A stretch of DNA of 14,880 nucleotides from Gordonia sp. (in: high G+C Gram-positive bacteria) (GCA_030152405.1 JASLJL010000544.1:1-14880); one strand, 5' to 3'; shown: positions 1 to 8,217, numbered from the stretch's first letter. Numbers and translations: made by a program. Notes: generated by a model from the sequence alone, not told the origin.

Positions 1-259
1 GCCACGCGAGAGACACCCCCCGAGCCTTCACCTGGTACCAGGGCTGGACTCGGGTTTTAAGCCAGTCGATACCAGTATCGGCCACCGCCAACGAACCGCC
101 CGTGCGAATCGTATTGAAGATCGAGAAGTCGAACGTGCCCGAAGACACCGTGGTCAACTCCCCGATCTTCCGATCTTTCAAGTCGAGCAGATCGTAGCGC
201 CACGACTCTTCGCGGTGGTCAGACAGCGCCGCCACTTGCTCCGGCGTAAGGTCGATCAT
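1..259 (-). CDS. Minor tail protein, N-terminal 86 codons only (runs off the window)
   Basis: This frame starts with ATG at 259 and stays open to the left edge, so only the N-terminus is present. The start codon overlaps the stop of the upstream fibronectin gene in an ATGA arrangement, a usual sign of translational coupling, and a GGTGGTAAGG stretch lies just upstream. The protein begins MIDLTPEQVAALSDHREESW and continues with a segment reading WRYDLLDLKDRKIGEL, then a Gly/Thr-rich strand region and a Trp-rich part (DWLKTRVQPWY). That pattern resembles the N-terminus of the second minor tail or baseplate protein found after the tape measure in actinobacteriophages. I infer a tail-tip role from this resemblance and from position; no catalytic motif is visible in the part shown. 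The missing C-terminus could carry receptor-binding or hydrolase domains that cannot be judged here. Confidence 0.8.
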   Translation of the reverse strand, partial: MIDLTPEQVAALSDHREESWRYDLLDLKDRKIGELTTVSSGTFDFSIFNTIRTGGSLAVADTGIDWLKTRVQPWYQVKARGVSLAW

Positions 260-3200
260 GCCTTACCACCCCGAACGATCTGGGAAACACTGTCATGGGG
301 AGCGCCCAGCCAGATCGTACGAAGATCCGACCCGGTACCTGCCATGGTATCACCATCGAAGTAATCGACGGGTTCATCTGTGCGTGTAACCATGAGACTA
401 TCCCACCACACAGGAACAGTTTTTGACCCGTTCATAAGTCGCACGTGCAGTTCTCTTCCATCTTCGGGCATGGAGAACGTGACGGACAACCTGTAAGTAC
501 CAGGGACGTTGGGTGCGGCATCGGACATCGCCGCGTTCCATTCGGTTACGTTGGTGGCCCGATTGTAAAAATTAACCGTAATGCGACGTGCGGCAGGGTT
601 TAGGTCCCCCGACTGCGCAGTCTCAAAATGAATAACGGCACTAATAGTGTACGTGACCCCGGGCTTCAATCCGAGTTGGGCTGTTGCCGTTCCTGCTGAT
701 GAAGTCCACGGGTACAGCGACGAATCGTGGTTTACATTCCCGGTGGAAGGGATGATCTTGACTGACTGATATCCGCTGTCCGACCAGGCATTGCTAAGTT
801 CCGCAGTAGCAAAGGCCCCCGTGTTATACAGGTTTGCTTCCGTAATCCCGATCTGGTTTTCAAACGACGGGTTCCGGGCTAGGTTGGTCTGATAAACCAC
901 CGGGTCAAAATCCATCTCTTCGACGTTCGGGCGCGAAACCCGGGTGAGTTTCATCGACACAGACTCACCAGACCCGGTGCTAGCACCGCTGACCGACTCC
1001 ACGGAGGTGTAGTAATGCTCACCAGACGGGCCACGGAAACACACCGGCGCGGGCATATCCACAATGTCTTGCAGGCGGTCGAGATCCGAGTCATCATCCC
1101 CGATGGACAGGAACGACAGGTCAATGGTGGACTCTCGGGCCTCGCCCGTGGTCTCCACCGGGTACAGACGGCCTGCAAACTGGTTCAGGGTCTTAATCCG
1201 GGAGAACGACCGCGTACGACTCGGGTTGTACCGGAACCTGGCCGACTCGGAGAAGTCCTGACCGGCGTTCAACCAGAACCATTTACCCGACAACGGCACT
1301 GTGATTACAACGATCTCGGATTCTGCCGCCGCTCCGAGATCCGTGAAAGTGACCACCTTGTAGACGGTCTCGGTACCAAGAGCAGGGACATAATCGGTGA
1401 TGGCGCTGTTCAGCGGCACGTTACCGGCCACCAACTCGTAGGTTTCCCAGTCGATGGACCGCCAGACCTCATTGTAGACGGCGGTTCCGTCGTTGTCCCC
1501 GGGGGCGGGATTCTCGATGTTCACCAAAGCGGACCCGGTGTCACTGTCCGGGGTCACCACGACCACGGCGCGCGGGGGGAGGGCATACGAGACCGTGAAG
1601 TCCTTGATGTTCTCGGGTGACCACAGGCCCGACCCATCCTGCACCGAAACGCCCACCCGGTACGCGGTGTTGTTCTTGAGCAGAGTAGTGAGAGCCTGCT
1701 CGGTCGCGTTACCAACACCGGCTCGGGTTTCGAGTACATTCGCACCACCAGCAGAGTACAGGCGAACCTGGTACTGTGCCTGGTCCGATCCTTCCTCGTC
1801 GTAGTATTCCCAAGTGGCCGTGATACGGGAAGTCCCCACCACATCCTCGGGGTACGAAACAGCCGCTCCAGGACGCGCGGAGGTATCGAGAATGGCAGTG
1901 GCCGACCATGGGCTGTACTCCGGCGAAACCGCGTACTGTCCGTAGGTGCAAACTTCCCACTCGATGCGGGTGCCGTTGGTGAAGGTCCCAACGGGGAAAG
2001 TGTGCTGGCTGGCGGTGCTGGTCTTCTTTCCGGTGCTAACCCAGGACCCGCCGTCGACGCGGTACCGCAGGTTATACGCGGTCTGGTTGGTATCGTCGCG
2101 CGGGTTGTGTTGCCAGGTGAGAACCAAGGGTTCGTTAGCGTCAACGGTTACTGACGCCGGGGACAACTTGGTCGGGGCGCTCGGGTTGGTGAGCAACTGC
2201 ACGACGTTGGACGCCCCGGAGAAGTCCGAGTACAGCGTGGGGGCATCGTCGTTGCTGTCCGCACCGTTCTGGGTCTTGAGCCAGTACGTGTGAGTCTTCG
2301 TGGCATCCGGGTTGGTGTGAGTCCACGAAGTGGCCGCGCCGGTCAGGAGAGCCAGCCGGGTGCCTTCCCGTACCCCGTTGGCCCCGTGCCAGACCTCGAT
2401 GCCAGTGATCTTCTTGGCCGTGTTGGTCCAAGTGAGGGTGATGTCTGTGGTGCCCTTGGTCGCCTTGGGGGCGTTGGGCGCGCTGGGGGTGGTAGACCAG
2501 TAGTTGGAATAGGCGTACCCCGAGCCACCAGCGGAGTTAGTAGCCCGGACTCGCCAACGGTACTGATTATTCGCCTTGGTGGACGTGTTGGTGTACGACG
2601 TCGAAGTTCCGGACAGGGTCGCCATGGTGGACCAGGCGTTAGACACGATGTCCCACCGCTGGACTTCAACACTCGCGTATGGCTTAGTGGCCGAAGTGGC
2701 GTTGTTGTTGGTCCAACGGATAGTGTGAGACACATCCGAGGTCCGGGTGACAGTCACCGCAGACGGGGCGTCCGGCACCAGAGGCGGAGTGGTGATCGCC
2801 GGGGAGTTCACCCAACCGGAAGCGCCCGACGAGTTCACCGAGCGCACGCGCCACTGGTACTTCGTGTTGGGGGTAAGGCTGGACCCGGTGTACGAAGACG
2901 TAGTGGCAGACAGGTTCGAGGTACCGCCCCAGGTACCGTTCACCGCGCGCTGGATCTCCACGCGGGAGTACGGGGCAGACGAGGTGGGCTTGTTAGTCCA
3001 CTTAACCGTGATGGACGTACTCGAACCCAAAGAAGCCGTGACGCTAGCCGGGGCGGCAGGGGATGAATATGGGCGCTGTCCAGTGGTAATCGACGCAGTT
3101 TCCGTGGCGGTGCCAGAGATAGCGTTAACACCGGTCAGAGACACTGAAACCGAAGTGGTTTTGGACCCGGTGTACGACGTGGACACCGAGTAAGTCTTGG

Positions 3201-3453
3201 TGGCCACCAAAGTAGTGCCGCCGCCCGACCCATGACTGATGTCCGCAGAACCAGAATAATTGACACTGCCGGACATCTTGGCGGTGTTCGTCGAATCGTA
3301 CACCGACGCCTTGGTCTCGATGTAGAACTTGGCAGTAACCGTGACCGACGAGGTCCCCGTCCCGACAGAAGACGGGGACTGCGACAGGTCCACGCCAACG
3401 CGCATTCCGTTGCCACTGTCGTTATTAACCCAAGATCCCCATGAGATCGCCAC
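256..3453 (-). CDS. Minor tail protein with tandem fibronectin type III repeats and a C-terminal carbohydrate-binding-like module
   Basis: This is a 1065-residue virion protein, probably at the tail tip, and the likely contact with the cell surface. Residues 1-125 are Ser/Thr/Gly-rich beta sequence. About six fibronectin III-like units follow, near 131-223, 227-322, 325-420, 423-525, 528-625 and 626-720; units 1-3 show the family pattern of a Pro-rich linker, a WTN-type strand and a YxWRVR-type strand (YQWRVR near 200, YRWRVR near 298). Residues about 722-842 look like the core of an actinophage minor tail or baseplate protein (WFWLNAGQDF, then CFRGPSGEHYY). Residues about 854-1035 begin TNLARNPSFE and resemble a CBM4/9-type jelly roll. 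The start is GTG at 3453, two bases after the tape measure stop, with only a weak Shine-Dalgarno, so re-initiation after the tape measure is likely. The next start codon (Met17) would remove the conserved-looking N-terminus. Domain names are from pattern recognition; the exact ligand is unknown. Confidence 0.9.
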   Translation of the reverse strand: MAISWGSWVNNDSGNGMRVGVDLSQSPSSVGTGTSSVTVTAKFYIETKASVYDSTNTAKMSGSVNYSGSADISHGSGGGTTLVATKTYSVSTSYTGSKTTSVSVSLTGVNAISGTATETASITTGQRPYSSPAAPASVTASLGSSTSITVKWTNKPTSSAPYSRVEIQRAVNGTWGGTSNLSATTSSYTGSSLTPNTKYQWRVRSVNSSGASGWVNSPAITTPPLVPDAPSAVTVTRTSDVSHTIRWTNNNATSATKPYASVEVQRWDIVSNAWSTMATLSGTSTSYTNTSTKANNQYRWRVRATNSAGGSGYAYSNYWSTTPSAPNAPKATKGTTDITLTWTNTAKKITGIEVWHGANGVREGTRLALLTGAATSWTHTNPDATKTHTYWLKTQNGADSNDDAPTLYSDFSGASNVVQLLTNPSAPTKLSPASVTVDANEPLVLTWQHNPRDDTNQTAYNLRYRVDGGSWVSTGKKTSTASQHTFPVGTFTNGTRIEWEVCTYGQYAVSPEYSPWSATAILDTSARPGAAVSYPEDVVGTSRITATWEYYDEEGSDQAQYQVRLYSAGGANVLETRAGVGNATEQALTTLLKNNTAYRVGVSVQDGSGLWSPENIKDFTVSYALPPRAVVVVTPDSDTGSALVNIENPAPGDNDGTAVYNEVWRSIDWETYELVAGNVPLNSAITDYVPALGTETVYKVVTFTDLGAAAESEIVVITVPLSGKWFWLNAGQDFSESARFRYNPSRTRSFSRIKTLNQFAGRLYPVETTGEARESTIDLSFLSIGDDDSDLDRLQDIVDMPAPVCFRGPSGEHYYTSVESVSGASTGSGESVSMKLTRVSRPNVEEMDFDPVVYQTNLARNPSFENQIGITEANLYNTGAFATAELSNAWSDSGYQSVKIIPSTGNVNHDSSLYPWTSSAGTATAQLGLKPGVTYTISAVIHFETAQSGDLNPAARRITVNFYNRATNVTEWNAAMSDAAPNVPGTYRLSVTFSMPEDGRELHVRLMNGSKTVPVWWDSLMVTRTDEPVDYFDGDTMAGTGSDLRTIWLGAPHDSVSQIVRGGKA

Positions 3454-3455
3454 GG

Positions 3456-6400
3456 CTACTTACCAACCTTCTGTCGAGACTTGCGGCGCAACTGCTTAAA
3501 GAACTCTACCACATCAGTCACCTCGGACAGTTCGTCCACAGGAATTTCGATGCTGTCGATGTAGATGTTCCCCTCGTCGTTGTACGTCTGGTCGACGTGG
3601 TCCGCCAGGGCCTTCATCGTGTCCCACTGGGACGGGTTCAAGATGGCCTCGGGCTTACCCGTCTTGTTCATGATCGTGGACAGCCCGGGCTGGAGCCAGC
3701 CGCCGTTATCGTGCAGGTACGGCATCGGATTAACGATACCCCCAAGATGTCCCTTGTGAACCTCGAAGTGCAGGTGCGTACCGGTAACGTTACCGGTTGC
3801 ACCCTGCATGCCGATGCGCTGACCGCCCTTGACCTTGTCGCCGGGGCGCACCTTGACCGCGCTCATGCTCGGGTTGTGGCCGTAGTAGGTCCAGGTCTTG
3901 CCGTGATTCAGGACGATACCAATACCGGTACGACCGGTAATGGCGTTCCATCCGACCTTCTGGACAACACCGTCCATGGCGGCGTACGTGGGACCACCAC
4001 CGGCGATATCAACACCGGCGTGGAAGGAACCCCAGCGAGGCCCGTACATCGACGTGAACGGACCCTTAGAGGGTCGGTGGAACTTACCGAGAGGACCGTC
4101 GTAGACTGCTCCGGAAGACCCGCCTTCCTCGGCGGGGAACTCCTTGTCCTTACCCCGAATCCAGGTGATGACGTTGTCCACGGTCTTCTCGACCAGATCG
4201 GCCACCGAATCGCCTAGCATGCCCCGGCCTCGCATAGACCCGGAAATGCCATTCTTGATTGGGTTAAGGATGAACTCGGCGGCGGAAGCCAAACCACCGC
4301 GCACCCACTCGGTAGCCTTCTTCCACCCAGCGGAAATCTTGTCCCCAAGCCAGGTGAACGGGTTTCCGCCCATCGGGAGCATAGCCTCGGAGGGGTTGTT
4401 ACCCGCCGCGAGCGACAAGATCTCGGGGTTGGGGTTCTTCTTAGCACCCTCCCCAGCGAGCATCTCCTGGGTCTGCTTGGCGGTGTAGACGCGGCCCGGG
4501 TCCGAGAAGTTGACCAACTCGGGGCCTTCCTCACCGACAAGCGCCCAACCCTTCTTGGACCGACCGCCCTTAGCGTGTGCCGGGATGGTGGCCAGTTCGG
4601 GGAGTTCCGAACCACCAACCACCTTGCGCACTGCGTTAAGCGCCTTGCGCAATCCGTTATTGTACACCGTGCCGATCACGAAGTTGATCGGAGCGGCGGC
4701 GATGTTCTTGATTCCGTTCCAGATGTCCTTGATAGCGTCCACGCCCTTTTGGAACGCGGGGGACACCTTGTCCTTGATGAAGTTTCCGAGCGCCTGGAAG
4801 ACGGGCTTAATGCCCTTGTTCCATACAGTGTCGATAGTGTTCTTGGCACCGTCGATGGCTGGCTTGATGGCGTTCTTCCACAGCCAGTTGAACACCGGAC
4901 CGAGGGTGTTCTTAATGAAGTCCTTGATCCCGTTGAAGATCGGCTTGATTCCGTTGTTCCAGACACCGGAGATGAACCCCTTGATGCCTTCCCACACGGG
5001 CTTGATGACGTTGTTGTAGATCCAGTTGAACACCGGACCGAGCACGTTCTTGATATACCACTGGATAGCGGCGAAGATGACCTTGACGCCGTTTTCCCAG
5101 GCCCACTTGATGGCCTTGGTGATAGAGTCCCAAACCGGCTTGATGACGTTGTTGTAGAACCAGGTAAACGCAGGTGCCAAGACCTTCTGGATGAACCACT
5201 TTACCGCGAGGAAGATAGTCTCGATGACTGCCCAGGCGATCTTGATTGCGCCAGAGATCGCGGTCCACACCGGCTTAACAACGTTGTTGTACAGCCAGTT
5301 GAACACTGGGGCCAGCACGTTGTTAATGTACCACTGGATAGCGGCCCAAATCGGCTTGATGACGTTGTCCCACACCCAACCAATAGCCGCACCGATGGCG
5401 TCCCACACGGGCTTGATAACAGACTGGTAGAGCCAGGTCCACACCGGCACCAAGATGTTGTTGATGTAGAACATCAGGGCGTCCCAAGCGGGCTTGATCA
5501 CCGAGTTCCAAACCCAGCCAATTGCCGCACCAATTCCGTCCCATGCAGGCTTGATAACGGAGTTCCACAGCCAGGAGAACGCGGGCGCGATGGTGTTGGT
5601 GATGAACCCGACCAGTGCGTCCCAAACGGGCTTGATGACGGCTTCCCACATCCACTTTGCGCCGTCTGCAATCACCTTCCAGGCGGCGTTCACGAAGTCT
5701 CGGAACCAGCCCACTTTGTTGTAGGCAACGATCAGTCCAGTGACCAGTGCGGTGAGCACCGTAACGATGACACCAATCGGGTTGGCCTTCATGGCGGCGT
5801 TCAACAGCCACTGCGCGGCGGTAACACCGGACATCGCGGACTTCACCGCGTTAAAAATCATCAGGCCCTTGACTGTAGCCACGTAAGCGGCCATCCCGGC
5901 CACCAGAGGCACGAAGGCGTCCTTGTACTGCCAGAGGCTCTGGAAGAACTTAACCAGACCATCGAAAGCCGGGAGGGCCTTGTCCACGACGAAGCCCATG
6001 ACTTCGGTGATCGCGGGCAGGAACCGCGCGGCCATCTCGGTAGTGATATCACCCCATTTGGCCTTAGCCACCTGCATTTTGTGAGCAAAGGTGTCCGATT
6101 CCTTATTGAAGTTGCCCTGCGCGTCGCCGGACTGCTTCATCAGAAGGTTCTGGATAGCCAGGGCCTTAGCGTTACCTTCAATCTTGGGCATCTTGCCCGC
6201 TTCGGCTTTGGCCAGCGCATTGGACGCGGTGGTCAGGCCCATCTGCGCGCGCTTGGCTTGGTCCGAGTCTTTGCCGTACTTTGCTGTTACCTCGTTGAGT
6301 CGCTTCTGCGCGAGTTCAACCTTGGTACGGGCATCAGCGATTTTCTGTGCGTCCTTGACCGGCTTCACCAATTCCGCGCTCATAGCCTCGGCTTCCACCT

Positions 6401-7436
6401 TGGCGGCGGACATCGTAATGCCGTACTTCTCGATGGGGTCCATCTCGCCCTTAAGGGTGGAAGAGATAGCCTCCACGGCTTCACGAGTGGTGCCGCCAAA
6501 CATCGAGGACAGATCAGCACCGAGTTTAATCAGTTCGTCGGTCTTACCAGCCAACTGATCCATCGGCGTTCCGGCGTTCTTCAACTGGGAGCCGATAAGG
6601 GTCCCCAGTTCATTGTATTCGTTGCGGGTCAGGCCAACACTGGTTTGGGCGTCCTTGGCCCAATCGTGCATGGTCTTCGAGTTGTTCTTGAACACCGAAT
6701 CGATGGCACCAATGGATTGTTCGAGGTCGCCTGCGTCGTTGATCGACTTGGTGAAACCCTGAACAATCCCCTGGATGGACACTCCAGCGGCAAGACCGGC
6801 GATGGCACCCTTGAAGGCAGAGGAGAATCGTCCGCCGCTCTCCTTACCACCCTTCTCGGACTTTCGCTCGGCGTCGTCGGTGGCCTGCTTGACGCCCTTT
6901 CCGAGGTATCCCTTGATCCGCTGTCCGACACCGCGCCACCCAGACGCGTACTCGGTGGACGCGGTCTGGGAAGCGGTGGTGGCGTTGCGCAGAGCGGTGC
7001 GGCTCTGGTCGAGTTCCGTCTGCAGTCGGTTCTGCGCGCTGGCCGCGTCTAGCGTCTCGGCTTCGAGTTTCTGCTGTGCGGTAGCGAGGCGGTCAGCGGC
7101 GGTCAGAGCCTGTGAGGATCCATCCCCGTACTTTTGGGTTGCCTCGTTCAGTTTGGCCTGCGCGATTTCAACCTTGCGCTTGGCCGCTTCCTGACGCGCC
7201 GCCGACCGTTCTGCCTGCGCGGCTACACGCTGTTCAGCCACTTCAACGTTCTTGACCAGCGTGTCCATGTTCGGCTGGTTCTGCTCGAACGCCTGGGTCA
7301 TGGCCCGACCCATCGAGCGACCGGCCTGTGTGGCCTGACTGTCCGCTCCGGAGAACATACGCCCGATTTGTGAGGCGAGATTACGTGTCTCTACCGCGAG
7401 GGTGACGTAACCGGTAGCCAGTTCAACCGAAGCCAT
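3456..7436 (-). CDS. Tape measure protein with C-terminal M23 metallopeptidase domain
   Basis: This 1326-residue protein sets tail length and fills the tail tube before DNA release. Residues 60-155 are Ala/Gln/Glu-rich coiled coil. Residues about 205-480 match the TP901-type tape measure core (INDAGDLEQSIGAIDSVFK; then SMFGGTTREAVEAISSTLKG), interrupted by a second coiled coil near 369-414. Hydrophobic segments lie near 508-529 and 551-575. A Trp-rich repeat region spans about 600-880. A motif GEEGPELVNF near 968-977 is typical of tape measure C-termini. Residues about 1115-1242 form an M23 (LytM/lysostaphin-type) zinc endopeptidase: HAGVD gives H1139 and D1143, YYGH gives H1187, and THLHFEV gives H1221 and H1223, so the expected metal and catalytic residues are all present. 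It probably cuts peptidoglycan during DNA entry. ATG at 7436 has GGGAG upstream and lies 11 bases after the chaperone stop. By the usual figure of about 0.15 nm per residue, the tail would be at most about 200 nm. Confidence 0.97.
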   Translation of the reverse strand: MASVELATGYVTLAVETRNLASQIGRMFSGADSQATQAGRSMGRAMTQAFEQNQPNMDTLVKNVEVAEQRVAAQAERSAARQEAAKRKVEIAQAKLNEATQKYGDGSSQALTAADRLATAQQKLEAETLDAASAQNRLQTELDQSRTALRNATTASQTASTEYASGWRGVGQRIKGYLGKGVKQATDDAERKSEKGGKESGGRFSSAFKGAIAGLAAGVSIQGIVQGFTKSINDAGDLEQSIGAIDSVFKNNSKTMHDWAKDAQTSVGLTRNEYNELGTLIGSQLKNAGTPMDQLAGKTDELIKLGADLSSMFGGTTREAVEAISSTLKGEMDPIEKYGITMSAAKVEAEAMSAELVKPVKDAQKIADARTKVELAQKRLNEVTAKYGKDSDQAKRAQMGLTTASNALAKAEAGKMPKIEGNAKALAIQNLLMKQSGDAQGNFNKESDTFAHKMQVAKAKWGDITTEMAARFLPAITEVMGFVVDKALPAFDGLVKFFQSLWQYKDAFVPLVAGMAAYVATVKGLMIFNAVKSAMSGVTAAQWLLNAAMKANPIGVIVTVLTALVTGLIVAYNKVGWFRDFVNAAWKVIADGAKWMWEAVIKPVWDALVGFITNTIAPAFSWLWNSVIKPAWDGIGAAIGWVWNSVIKPAWDALMFYINNILVPVWTWLYQSVIKPVWDAIGAAIGWVWDNVIKPIWAAIQWYINNVLAPVFNWLYNNVVKPVWTAISGAIKIAWAVIETIFLAVKWFIQKVLAPAFTWFYNNVIKPVWDSITKAIKWAWENGVKVIFAAIQWYIKNVLGPVFNWIYNNVIKPVWEGIKGFISGVWNNGIKPIFNGIKDFIKNTLGPVFNWLWKNAIKPAIDGAKNTIDTVWNKGIKPVFQALGNFIKDKVSPAFQKGVDAIKDIWNGIKNIAAAPINFVIGTVYNNGLRKALNAVRKVVGGSELPELATIPAHAKGGRSKKGWALVGEEGPELVNFSDPGRVYTAKQTQEMLAGEGAKKNPNPEILSLAAGNNPSEAMLPMGGNPFTWLGDKISAGWKKATEWVRGGLASAAEFILNPIKNGISGSMRGRGMLGDSVADLVEKTVDNVITWIRGKDKEFPAEEGGSSGAVYDGPLGKFHRPSKGPFTSMYGPRWGSFHAGVDIAGGGPTYAAMDGVVQKVGWNAITGRTGIGIVLNHGKTWTYYGHNPSMSAVKVRPGDKVKGGQRIGMQGATGNVTGTHLHFEVHKGHLGGIVNPMPYLHDNGGWLQPGLSTIMNKTGKPEAILNPSQWDTMKALADHVDQTYNDEGNIYIDSIEIPVDELSEVTDVVEFFKQLRRKSRQKVGK
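4797..5639 (-). repeat. 46-residue (138-bp) tandem repeat inside the tape measure gene
   Basis: The motif (V/A/G)IKP followed by a hydrophobic or aromatic residue recurs through residues 600-880 of the tape measure protein. One series starts at residues 600, 646, 692, 738 (degenerate), 783, 829 and 875. A second, interleaved series starts at 627, 673, 719, 764, 810 and 856. The period is 46 in every step except one of 45, and each unit divides as 27 plus 19 residues. The repeats are visible in the DNA too, for example the related runs near 5282, 5147 and 5009, so they arose by duplication. Trp and Phe recur at fixed places, as in tape measure repeats of other siphoviruses, where they are thought to mark contacts with the tube. 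Confidence 0.9.
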
Positions 7437-7447
7437 GTGATCTCCCG

Positions 7448-8127
7448 TTAGTTCAAGCCCAACATCTTGTTGAGTTTGTCAATCGGCATTTTGACGGTGC
7501 CGATCTTGGTCTCTGTCTTGATTACGTCCCAGGGCCTGCGAGTACGTTTCGGAAGATCCGACTTCTTGTAACGTCGCAAACGCCGTGTCGCGTTCCCAAT
7601 CCCGATATTATCATAGATACCAGCCACCAAATCTTTAAGCGGATGGTACCAGTGCCAGTTTTCAGGGTCTTGCTGTCGAGCCAACGGGGAATCAAAGGGG
7701 AGGGTGACAATTACCACTTGGATATCTCTCCATGTGGTGTCACCCTCCCCAACATCCCAATACCGTACCCCGAATTGGAGGAGGCTAGCCTCAAAGCCTT
7801 CGGGGTACTGGTCGTGGTATTCGATCAGCCCTCGGATTCCCCCAGGTTGATCAGGGAGCCGTTGCCCCACTCCTTGATGAAGGTCTGGATTTCGCCCTGA
7901 TCCAGGGTCATGATGGCGTCGAGGGCCTCGGGGTCGACTCCGGCCTCGCGGAGCCAATCGACGAGTGCACCGAGATCACCGTCGTTCATCTTGGTGACCA
8001 GACCGAGGTTCATGTGTTGCTGGTCCGGCATCTCGAAGACGTCATCGAAGATGTCCGACGTGAACTGCACCATTCGGTACTGCTTGGCCTGCTTGCGCTG
8101 GTACTTGCGCTTCTTACTCGTGGGCAT
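7448..8127 (-). CDS. Tail assembly chaperone, long form (gpG-T type), made by -1 frameshift
   Basis: This is the expected 226-residue fusion of the short chaperone with a downstream frame, equivalent to lambda gpG-T. It should bind the tape measure and recruit the tail tube subunit during assembly; the family is absent from finished virions. The upstream frame contributes residues 1-96. A -1 slip on GGGGGAA at 7843-7837 then enters the frame that ends with TAA at 7448, adding 130 residues beginning GIRGLIEYHDQYPEGF. The T part shows family traits: an aromatic and acidic start, a segment reading TLPFDSPLARQQ, and a basic stretch RRLRRYKKSDLPKRTRR. The T frame has no credible start of its own: the ATG at 7957 lies deep in the G gene, and the peptide from there to the slip site is Arg/Pro-rich shadow sequence. 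It ends 11 bases before the tape measure start, the invariant position for this gene pair. Confidence 0.88.
7825..8127 (-). CDS. Tail assembly chaperone, short form (gpG type)
   Basis: This 100-residue protein is produced when no frameshift occurs. It starts with ATG at 8127 behind a good GGGAGG Shine-Dalgarno nine bases upstream and ends with TGA at 7825, eighteen bases past the slippery GAA codon start. The N-terminus is strongly basic (KKRKYQRKQAKQYR). The rest is acidic and helical, with the segment DLGALVDWLREAGVDPEA and the end ESEG. Sequence alone is weakly diagnostic. The assignment rests on position between major tail protein and tape measure, the small size, and the overlapping -1 frame, which together are characteristic of this gene pair in siphoviruses. 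It is expected to be made in large excess over the fused form. Confidence 0.88.
   Translation of the reverse strand: MPTSKKRKYQRKQAKQYRMVQFTSDIFDDVFEMPDQQHMNLGLVTKMNDGDLGALVDWLREAGVDPEALDAIMTLDQGEIQTFIKEWGNGSLINLGESEG
7837..7843 (-). other. Probable -1 programmed ribosomal frameshift site (GGGGGAA)
   Basis: On the coding strand the zero frame reads CTG GGG GAA TCC GAG GGC TGA. Slipping back one base lets the tRNA on GGG re-pair perfectly with the preceding GGG, and reading continues GGA ATC CGA GGG CTG into the T frame. The zero-frame stop follows shortly, as is common for such sites. Re-pairing of the GAA tRNA on GGA would be imperfect, so slippage mainly in the P site is more likely than tandem slippage. 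I could not identify a convincing downstream pseudoknot by eye. Confidence 0.8.
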
Positions 8128-8165
8128 GGTTGGTTCCTCCCAAGTTGTGTTGGTTCAGGATGGAA

Positions 8166-8203
8166 CCCCGCCGCCCGTGGAACCAACGACACAGGCGGCG
8201 GGG
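8166..8203 (-). terminator. Strong perfect hairpin after the major tail gene; attenuator or RNA-stability element
   Basis: The arms at 8166-8175 and 8194-8203 (CCCCGCCGCC and its exact complement) form a 10-base-pair all-G/C stem around an 18-base loop. It begins 14 bases after the major tail protein stop and ends about 38 bases before the chaperone start. No U-run follows on the minus-strand transcript, so it is not a classic intrinsic terminator. Partial termination or protection of the upstream message from 3' decay would both fit the need for far more tail tube than chaperone. Confidence 0.6.
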
Positions 8204-8217
8204 AGTTGGTGGCTGGA

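Noticed and set aside
4575..7052. Long plus-strand open frame of 825 codons opposite the tape measure gene.
   Set aside because: It mirrors a known gene with regular G/C-rich codons and repeats; the deduced protein is a low-complexity His/Asp/Val/Gly-rich chain with no family resemblance, and no ribosome site was seen.
7781..7792. Twelve-base palindrome downstream of the frameshift site.
   Set aside because: It would form too tight a loop for a stimulatory hairpin, so I did not count it as a frameshift enhancer.
7448..7957. Stand-alone T-frame gene starting at ATG 7957.
   Set aside because: The start lies within the G gene with no Shine-Dalgarno, and the first 38 residues are shadow sequence; the frame is explained by the -1 slip at 7843-7837.
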